A stretch of 52,422 bases of DNA, taken from NCBI GenBank assembly GCA_013140975.1, contig JABFRV010000019.1, positions 1 to 52,422 of the forward strand. The letters run 5' to 3'. The notes under the pieces were generated by a model. It had not been told where the DNA came from. It searched no databases and saw only the letters and a program-made list of their open reading frames with translations. Made by a program: the position numbers and the translations under genes. The DNA is from Saprospiraceae bacterium (GTDB taxonomy: Bacteria > Bacteroidota > Bacteroidia > Chitinophagales > Saprospiraceae). This document shows, piece by piece, positions 48,501 through 52,422 of this stretch (position 1 is the first letter of the stretch; every line of letters starts with the position of its first letter).

Positions 48501-50056
48501 GGACTCGAAATGTTATAAATCCCATACAAGTTTGAAACACCTGTCGTTTTTAAGCATTTTAAATTTTTAACGGTATTGCTATCTACAACTATTGTTCCTG
48601 TTGCCGTTTGAATTCCATACATTGTACTTGTTGTTCCAGAACCATCAATCATCATATTTTCAATGAGGTTCTTTTTAGCAGTCTGGTTGGTTCCTGAAGT
48701 AATATTAATACCATTGGTCTGCCCTCCCGTTGAACCAGTTCTCATTATATTGCTAACTGTATTACCATTTACATTAATATGTGTTACAGCTGCGGTGCTA
48801 TATAAACAATGCAAAGCACCAGTTCCAGTATTACTGATTGAACCATAATTTATATTTGAAACGGTATTATTGTTCATATTTACCATGAACGCGGATGTAG
48901 CTGTATTGAAAATTCCATAAAACACTCCCGAAGTAGCTGTAAGATATTCTCCTGTTATGGTATTGTTATTAATATTTATTATGTTGCCTGCAGCAGTTGA
49001 TCCAAACGAATTTTCAATTGCTGCAACTTGTGAAGTTTGCCCTCCACCTTTAATAGTGATATTATTAAAATTGCAATTTGCGCTTGCAGAAGTCGATGAA
49101 GAATTCATAAAAATTCCTCTTAAAGTTGAGACATGATTAACTCCTGAACCATTATTATTATTGATCGTATTATAGGAAATATTTAATCCCCATTGATTGT
49201 TTGCAAAAATTCCTGTTGCCGGCTGTGGACTTCCAGGTGCCCCTGGAATACCTCCATAATTTAGAATTGTATTTCCTGTTGTTGAAGAAATTCCACCTAC
49301 ATCATTCAATGTATCACCAAGAGTGAATGGAGAAACAGCCAAAAATCCAATAAACACGATTCCTGCATTACAATTTTCAATCTGGTTCGTATAAAATTTA
49401 TTTCTGCTATTTGAGCCACCAGGGCTTGTAACGGTTATAACTGCCTTTGTTGCATAAGTACTATTATGTATAACTATTGCACATGAACCATTATGTCCCA
49501 ATCCTGTCCATGCGGCATTGCTATTTCTATTTAATGTTATTTTACAATTTTTAATAGTGTTGTCCTGTGCACCATTCGTACCATCCACTTTAAAAAGTCC
49601 GTACCCACATTCCATCATTTCTGTTGGACTAGCAGTATTTCCATCGAATAAATCTATACCATCTATTGTAACAAAGTCAGAACCAGACAAGATAAATATT
49701 CCATCAGTCGCCGTAGAACCTGGAGTTGAAACTCCCACATATGCATTAATTAAAGGATTCGCCCCTGAGCCAGATTTTTTAAATTCGATTGGATTAGCTG
49801 CTGTACCTGTAGCGGTTAAAATTATTCCTCCAACCGGTGCAGTTTCAATATGGCCTGCAGCAACATTAAAGACAACGCCACCGGCTCCAACACCAAGTGC
49901 ATTAATATCATTTACTGCGGCAGCAATTGTGGAGTAATCACCCGGAATAGATTTTGCTCCCGTTAATTGACTAAATGAAACTTGAAATATTAATAATGAG
50001 ATAATTGATGCATAAAGACATCGCATTAATGAGTTATGAGATCGGTTCGTATTCAT
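39506..50056 (-). CDS. 3516-residue secreted adhesin-like protein: beta-helix, Ig/PKD/HYR modules, dockerin-like and cohesin-like domains, T9SS tail
   Basis: The largest gene here. After a signal peptide (about 1-30, QVSFSQ) comes a long right-handed beta-helix region (about 31-805), rich in short N-T-I-x-N rungs and ending with TPDIGADEF. Ig-like/PKD-like modules follow (about 825-1440, including a ~200-residue beta domain), then four ~95-residue PKD-like units (about 1450-1820, SGTGNIPSFTATN pattern), an HYR domain, and a cysteine-rich region (about 1940-3130). Near the end come two dockerin-like motifs (about 3157-3215: DHLNGVSTQDIVAIQKHILG and DVNESKSITTADIAEIRKLI), a cohesin-like beta domain (about 3289-3419: RSSNFKNIEGFQFTLKYD) and a T9SS type A sorting domain (about 3430-3516). 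Strong promoter and terminator make it an independent unit. Likely a surface or matrix protein; no catalytic residues recognised. Confidence 0.88.
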   Translation of the reverse strand: MNTNRSHNSLMRCLYASIISLLIFQVSFSQLTGAKSIPGDYSTIAAAVNDINALGVGAGGVVFNVAAGHIETAPVGGIILTATGTAANPIEFKKSGSGANPLINAYVGVSTPGSTATDGIFILSGSDFVTIDGIDLFDGNTASPTEMMECGYGLFKVDGTNGAQDNTIKNCKITLNRNSNAAWTGLGHNGSCAIVIHNSTYATKAVITVTSPGGSNSRNKFYTNQIENCNAGIVFIGFLAVSPFTLGDTLNDVGGISSTTGNTILNYGGIPGAPGSPQPATGIFANNQWGLNISYNTINNNNGSGVNHVSTLRGIFMNSSSTSASANCNFNNITIKGGGQTSQVAAIENSFGSTAAGNIININNNTITGEYLTATSGVFYGIFNTATSAFMVNMNNNTVSNINYGSISNTGTGALHCLYSTAAVTHINVNGNTVSNIMRTGSTGGQTNGINITSGTNQTAKKNLIENMMIDGSGTTSTMYGIQTATGTIVVDSNTVKNLKCLKTTGVSNLYGIYNISSPTNENFNYNTVQDIAHSGTGIVYGIYAFTTTGVRTVSNNTVFNLSTFGTTIGGINQSSSTPQIFKNKIYDITSFSSGAPTVFGIQITSSSGTSAIYNNLIGNLFAPNANLTAATSPSIRGINFTSTSTATYNVSYNSVYINAKSFGANFGSTALFHTTSTTSTVATLNLINNNLVNLSIPKGIGKTVVHQRSSTTLTNYGSTSNRNNVYAGGACINRLLYFDGTNSDSTLAQYKTRVSTRDANSISESPFFLSTVGSSTNFLHIDPAKPTLLESGGTPIAGITDDYDGNARNGSTPDIGADEFVGTIATACSGTPNAGTITATPNPLCSGNSTTLCVNGLSMNSDLTYTWKSSTSPSGPFVDVSCAKDKCLSTDTLASGLYYYQLEVTCIPSGLSATTPTYTVTVNSSPVVSITPSAPVICAGASVSITATGGITYSWSPSTGLNTTSGATVIASPVSTTTYIVTVTDAVGCSSTKSVLVSVNPSPIIVATADPDTICIGGNSNLNVTETCLIAKNNIFSTTTGATLDPMTGSTIVVASGVDDLPMSLDNVSAGNAQPIGFTFTYDCNTYTHFSASPDGWVHLANTTTPAVSQFTNDLISLTNIPKISAYWDDMATGTTGNVRVLLSGTAPNRIFKIQWFTTIPRNTAGAANSTFQMWLYETTNVIEFKYGTLGTSAASASAGLSGNAPGTNFQSITFSNNSNSTTTVNNLNTTQPVVGTLYSYTPIQYTSYAWSPSTFLNATNIKNPIGTGITSTTTYTVTVTASNGCTKSSSVTVVVNPTITLAVTESSGTPNDGVICSGSNVSITATGGGTYNWSTGGTASSITETPLMTTTYTVTVTSADGCVGSKSITITVNPSPIVSISPNPGNVTPPMSVTLTATGGGTYLWNTGETTAAITKAPIVNTTYTVTVTSSNGCTASSTVLVTVNLATTPDLYTCHNRVHPGYTFTGTTTWRKTSGTGGPASTIATSGTGNIPSFTATNASNCNLLTDSVFVTQSVGIDTFLINTATIPTVNQIRDSSMCDAQMWTPPAFTGNCTAQTTFRWVKKPGPGGTQLPALPLSGSGNLPKLTIVNPPPSCLILTDTIIVTPVYLIPNSTDSCLGTAMRFIVKSVPTPVLNSTRDTTFCANTNPSGFILTSNCSVTTQRWRKSTVGGPANSGTTIPSSGNGSIPAFATINPTNVIRTDTIIVLSIFISVGDSCVSKPDTFLIHVLPVATATQVRDTMYCSGISIPQRNFTGSYTGAGIKYNWTRTGVAIGLTPLNGMDNIPAFTTMNITNAPVTETFTVTPVIMLNGVMCSGTPMIFRITVLPAPRAICRNATIYVDNNGNATLDPTLISNGSVGGTLRAVPTNFTCRNLGPNAVTLIVTDPCGASNSCAATVTVLDTVRPVITCKDVTINLQPGDCQGRLYYVPSATDNCSVAMVIAEDTAKYGSGKFIDKGVHTVCYMAMDQSGNTSRCCSKITVMPYQGATKALACNNEIQLSLDQNCRVTVRPEMALEGGPYKCYEEYVVRIQLWAGGPFIDRDQNLPGVQLDGRDIGKEFKITVVDTATGNSCWSKATVEDKWAPVITCNPNISISCAVDPSPTNTGIPSVVENCGGFSLTFSDDATQGSCVLGFQERIIRTWVAIDGSNNRSTCVQTITVRLGDIFDVEVPRNYDNIDLPALKCNEKIDRNKDVSPHISDFPECVDGYILDSAFWRANPNAPNIYPNRRLPRILGWNCLDDTTNLSTFGNPNPDPVYYPQHRQWSPQNPLCWGPNRHVMWIGTGRPSGAATCRNLNIVYEDIKFNLAQEGCDAGVLGCYKVLRQWTVLDWCTSVIAGHNQIIKVGDLEGPEVIYPDSARVNMESYACQGRWEVPAPWLLDNCSNELHYSVEVEFGTVTGNERDGFLVINMPEGIQTGYIVATDCCGNITKKRVVLNVVDRVPPTAVCRTFTTVSIIGNQSPNENLARISASDLDEGSYDNCQQHVWFKMIRMSELLGTNNGSNANNVNACQGVNGDDNIVLAGNQIYFDDFSYFCCADAGQRVMVVLRVFDVDPGAGPVTPARMNSTTNVLNGRFSDCMVEVEVQNKSVPTVIAPPNIIVSCSFWFDINTLTNPNDATFGRVVTDLTARRKVVTNDIVCHKYCERNQITQYPGYVQTNANPKPAPNQACDFYNAYFDTAHWDRKYELIWGFDGYVLNACGNPNPTISVNDLRECGQGQIQRVVSIVGPNNINVSAIQTIWVVDCDPFFVDTNTCNDPRFTDLLWPNGVCTQTPVTIEGCGGDVSPDNPQLGRPQIINNSDDNCALISIEYKDEIFDIEPDACYKILRTWTVIDWCQYDPFINANRGRWSALQVIKVRDRNRPEVECVMGDCEPATLNTSKGVCYGHINLSASATDNCTPLDWLLWEYKIDINNDGKGVHGGFDARVGSLTQKQQSKGDTTEYSHNPYADDRHNPFNASGNYPIGTHNICWFVEDGCGNVGTCCGLFTIRDCKAPTPYCASGIITVPMPSSGCVEIWATDLDRGSFDNCTPKDKLKFYFNDDPTAPSIKVCCDDFVEKKVNDELIFEVELWVEDEEGNKDYCKTIIIVQDNKLCPDVGSATGTITGQMMTEKNDEASPVEVRLYMSGQMIQLRTGSPYSFGNLDLRQQYIIEPLRNDDHLNGVSTQDIVAIQKHILGKEELSSPYKLIAADVNESKSITTADIAEIRKLILGITPEFTKVKSWTFVSNNYRFTDPKNPYLAPRTDNVKFDQTQVAETKSRSFMAVKMGDVTNNARAKGIGSVQARNNKSLQLLIDNQITDIQEEVRVDVRSSNFKNIEGFQFTLKYDNKSILFERAESAQINIDESNFGTTRLSEGILTSSWNSNKAETVDPNKVLFTLIFKASKITSIHKAMIITGDVTAAQAYNNEGEVLNVQLNSREGSQVVETSLFDLYQNEPNPFDKQTTINYRLPEDGAAILTIYDLTGKVVRVYNLRGVKGLNQHVITKSEINSKGILYYQLDAANNTATKKMVITD

Positions 50057-50159
50057 ACGCCTGGTTGGTTAATTAAATGCTTCGACTACAAACAATTAAT
50101 AGTCAATCACTAACAAATAACAAGATTTGTTAATGTGTTGATTATTAATGGTTTACATG

Positions 50160-50190
50160 CAAAGATAATCTTTAACTTTTGAACATCAAA
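50160..50190 (-). promoter_or_regulatory. Consensus promoter of the 3516-residue gene
   Basis: On the minus strand TTTG (50190-50187), 19 nt, TATCTTTG (50167-50160): an exact match to the Bacteroidota consensus with ideal spacing. The leader would be about 100 nt, longer than for other genes here. Confidence 0.8.
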
Positions 50191-50213
50191 AGATTTCCTT
50201 AGATCTGTTAAAG

Positions 50214-50247
50214 AAAAAAGGCCTGAAATTTTACTTTCAAGCCTTTT
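50214..50247 (-). terminator. Rho-independent terminator of the partial giant gene
   Basis: A 13-bp stem with one mismatch (50216-50228 with 50235-50247, GGCCTGAAA / TTTCAAGCC core) and a 6-nt loop, followed on the minus strand by a U-run. It starts 23 nt past the stop at 50270 and separates this gene from its downstream paralogue. Confidence 0.85.
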
Positions 50248-50269
50248 AAAAATATATCGATTTTAAATC

Positions 50270-52422
50270 TTACTCTATTATTACCATCCTTTTTGTAGCA
50301 GTATTGTTAGCTGCATCAAGTTGATAGTATAATACTCCACTAGTACCGATATCAGACTTATTCACATTGTATGTGTTAAGACCTTTCTGGCCACCAATAT
50401 TGTATACTCTGATAATCTTTCCTGTAACATCATAGATTGTAAGCGTAACAGCTCCAGCTTCAGGTAATCTGTAGCTGATTGTTGTTTGCTTTGCAAATGG
50501 ATTTGGCTCGTTCTGGTATAATTCAAATACCTCGCCAGCTACAACTCCACGATCTGTGCGTACTCCAAGATTAACTTTTGCTAAGTCTGTATTTACATAA
50601 GCTTCAGCAGTTGTAACATCACTTGTGATGCTGAATGACTGGCTGATTCTTCCGCTCTTTGTAGCTTTGAATACAAGTGTAAATAATACATCATTCGTTC
50701 CGAAGCTTACAGGAGCGTTTCCGTTCCAGCTCGTTGTAATGATTCCCTTATCTGTTCTTGTTAATCCAAAGTTTGCTTCTGTAGTTCCAAGAACTCCTTC
50801 TTCAGTTCCTTCAAAGCTTAATGCCGTTGCATCATACTTCAATGTAAACTGATATCCGTTAACGTTCTCGAAGTTGCTTGACTTAAAGCTTACTCTGTAA
50901 GTTTCGCCAGCTACTAGATTCTTCTCATCAAGTTCAATGTTTAATTGACCTCTTGTTCTAGTAGAAGTTCCTCCTACGTTGCTTGCTCTTGCATTCTCAG
51001 TAACATCTCCCATCTTCACTGCTACGAATGGAACTGCCTTAACTTCAGGAGTGTTTCCGAATGTAACACTGCTTTGTCTTGGTGCATTCCATGGGTTTGC
51101 AGGATCTGCAAATTGATATGCTGTTGGTACAAATGTCCATGATTGAACTTTTGAGAACTCACTGATTGATCCAAGGATCAACTTTCTGATTTCAGCTATA
51201 TCTGCAGATGTGATTGAAGAATTACCGTTTACATCAGCTGCTAATAATAAGTAAGGATTTGTGATAGCAGTTTTTCCAAGAATATGCTTCTGGATAACTG
51301 TAATATCATGAGTACTTACTCCATTAATATGATCATCATTTCTATTCGGCTTAACTGTATAAGTCTGTGATAATTTTAGGTCTCCAAAGCTATACGGTCC
51401 ACCTGTAACTTGAGACATCATGTTTCCTGCATTGTACAATTGTACATCTACCGGATTCGTTAATTCACCCTTATTTGTCTTAAGTTCTCCAGTAATCTTT
51501 CCTGCACTTCCTGTATTAGGGCAGATATCTAAATTATCTTGTACGATAACTACAGTCTTGCAGTAGTCTTTGTTTCCTTCTTCGTCTTCAACCCACATTT
51601 CAACATCCACTCTAAGTGCATCGTTTGCTTGTGCTCTTACGAAGTCTTCGCAACAGATTCTGATACTTGTTTTGGTTGGATCTCCATTGAAGTAGAACAA
51701 CAAGTCATCTTTATCTGTACAATTATCAAATGATCCATGATCAAGATCCTTTGCCCAGATGTCAATACATCCTGTTGATGGCATTGGAACTGTTATGATT
51801 CCAGTTAAACAATACGGTGTTGGAGCTTTGCAATCCTTTATTTCAAATAAAGTACAACAAGTTCCTACATTACCGCATCCGTCTTCAACAAACCAACAGA
51901 TCTTGTGGATACCGATTGGATAAGTTCCTGACGCATCAAATGGATTATGTCTGTCATCCGCAAATGGATTGTGGCTATACTCAGTTGTATCTCCAGCAGC
52001 AGCACCTTTCTTTGTAAGTGATCCTACTCTGAAATCATATCCACCGTGCTCACCTTTTCCATCATTGAATGCATCAATCTTATATTCCCATAACAACCAG
52101 TCAAGTGGGCTACAGTTGTCTGTTGCGTCTGCTGTTAATGAAATATGTCCAACACATAATCCCAATGCGTTACTTAATGTTGCTGGCTCACAAGGTCCAA
52201 CATTACATGTAACTACTGGCTTATCTCTGTCTCTAACTTTGATTACTTGAAGTGCCTCCCATCTTCCGAATTCAGGATCAATGAATGGGTCATATTGACA
52301 CCAGTCAATAACTGTCCATGTACGTAAGATTTTGAAACAAGCATCAGGCTCAATTGTAAAGATCTCGTCTTTGTATTCTATTGATATTAATGCACAATTG
52401 TCATCTGCATTATTGATTACCG
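50270..52422 (-). CDS. Partial giant secreted protein, tandem paralogue of its neighbour (5' end beyond window)
   Basis: The frame is open to the window edge, giving at least 717 residues and no start; a TTG at 52165 is internal and not the true start. The visible part is colinear with residues about 2797-3516 of the 3516-residue neighbour: a cysteine-rich region (INNADDNCALISIEYKDEIF at the edge, then DNCSPLDWLLWEYKIDAFND), two dockerin-like motifs (DHINGVSTHDITVIQKHILG; DVNGNSSITSADIAEIRKLI), a cohesin-like domain (FKSSNFENVNGYQFTLKYD) and a T9SS type A sorting domain ending AANNTATKRMVIIE. The C-terminal ~45 residues are almost identical between the two. It presumably has a similar surface role. 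Confidence 0.88.
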   Translation of the reverse strand, partial: VINNADDNCALISIEYKDEIFTIEPDACFKILRTWTVIDWCQYDPFIDPEFGRWEALQVIKVRDRDKPVVTCNVGPCEPATLSNALGLCVGHISLTADATDNCSPLDWLLWEYKIDAFNDGKGEHGGYDFRVGSLTKKGAAAGDTTEYSHNPFADDRHNPFDASGTYPIGIHKICWFVEDGCGNVGTCCTLFEIKDCKAPTPYCLTGIITVPMPSTGCIDIWAKDLDHGSFDNCTDKDDLLFYFNGDPTKTSIRICCEDFVRAQANDALRVDVEMWVEDEEGNKDYCKTVVIVQDNLDICPNTGSAGKITGELKTNKGELTNPVDVQLYNAGNMMSQVTGGPYSFGDLKLSQTYTVKPNRNDDHINGVSTHDITVIQKHILGKTAITNPYLLLAADVNGNSSITSADIAEIRKLILGSISEFSKVQSWTFVPTAYQFADPANPWNAPRQSSVTFGNTPEVKAVPFVAVKMGDVTENARASNVGGTSTRTRGQLNIELDEKNLVAGETYRVSFKSSNFENVNGYQFTLKYDATALSFEGTEEGVLGTTEANFGLTRTDKGIITTSWNGNAPVSFGTNDVLFTLVFKATKSGRISQSFSITSDVTTAEAYVNTDLAKVNLGVRTDRGVVAGEVFELYQNEPNPFAKQTTISYRLPEAGAVTLTIYDVTGKIIRVYNIGGQKGLNTYNVNKSDIGTSGVLYYQLDAANNTATKRMVIIE

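Noticed and set aside
52163-52165. TTG at 52165 as the start of the last gene
   Set aside because: The frame continues open to the window edge and its translation aligns with the upstream part of the paralogue, so the gene is truncated by the window.
39506-52422. A cellulosome
   Set aside because: Dockerin-like and cohesin-like modules are present, but there is no glycoside hydrolase or scaffoldin array, and the chains end in T9SS sorting domains.

Overview
The window is AT-rich DNA from a member of the Bacteroidota, most likely from the Saprospiria/Saprospiraceae side of the phylum (moderate confidence, inferred without a database search). Four things point there: many secreted proteins end in a type IX secretion (T9SS) type A sorting domain; HYR, PKD, SprB and GEVED modules are abundant; promoters read TAnnTTTG at -7; and atpD-atpC stand apart from the other F1Fo genes. 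No rRNA, tRNA, CRISPR array or insertion sequence was seen.

Layout. 1-8.2 kb: a secreted esterase; the atpD-atpC pair on the minus strand; a translationally coupled pair (a DUF5691-like helical protein and an NTF2-like secreted protein); a TPR lipoprotein; an SPFH membrane protein; and an unknown lipoprotein. 8.2-10.3 kb: RNase R. 10.4-22.6 kb: three large secreted proteins in tandem on the minus strand, namely an M12B-type metalloprotease with SprB-like repeats, a PKD protein, and an HYR-repeat protein carrying a C-type lectin and a GEVED domain. 23.1-28.5 kb: a YCF48-like lipoprotein and its partner, CvpA plus a small HExxH membrane protein, a TPR protein and a PstS-like lipoprotein. 28.5-30.9 kb: a membrane-bound pyrophosphatase. 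31.7-34.3 kb: a three-gene kynurenine-pathway operon (2-aminomuconate deaminase, tryptophan 2,3-dioxygenase, ACMS decarboxylase). 34.4-52.4 kb: three very large secreted minus-strand genes; the last is cut by the window edge and is a tandem paralogue of its 3516-residue neighbour.

How the genes work together. About 29.4 kb of 52.4 kb (56%) encodes six large secreted, multidomain T9SS cargo proteins. They probably form the surface or matrix layer of the cell (adhesion, protein degradation, carbohydrate binding). The rest is mostly housekeeping: ATP synthase F1 parts, a PPi-driven ion pump, RNA turnover, tryptophan catabolism and envelope lipoproteins.

Regulation that can be read directly: several perfect TAnnTTTG boxes, three of them with a TTG/TTTG element 19-20 nt upstream. 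At two genes the box ends only 4 nt before the ATG, which suggests leaderless mRNAs and corrects the predicted start of the RidA-family gene. Clear hairpin terminators follow the pyrophosphatase, both giant genes and the HYR gene, and lie between two convergent gene pairs.

Most noteworthy: giant T9SS proteins carrying both a dockerin-like and a cohesin-like module in one chain, in tandem paralogues; a C-type lectin apparently inserted inside an HYR domain; a seven-copy ~120-residue cysteine-rich repeat I cannot assign to a family; a pyrophosphatase whose ion-gate glutamate has moved to another helix; and a TDO with animal-type architecture.
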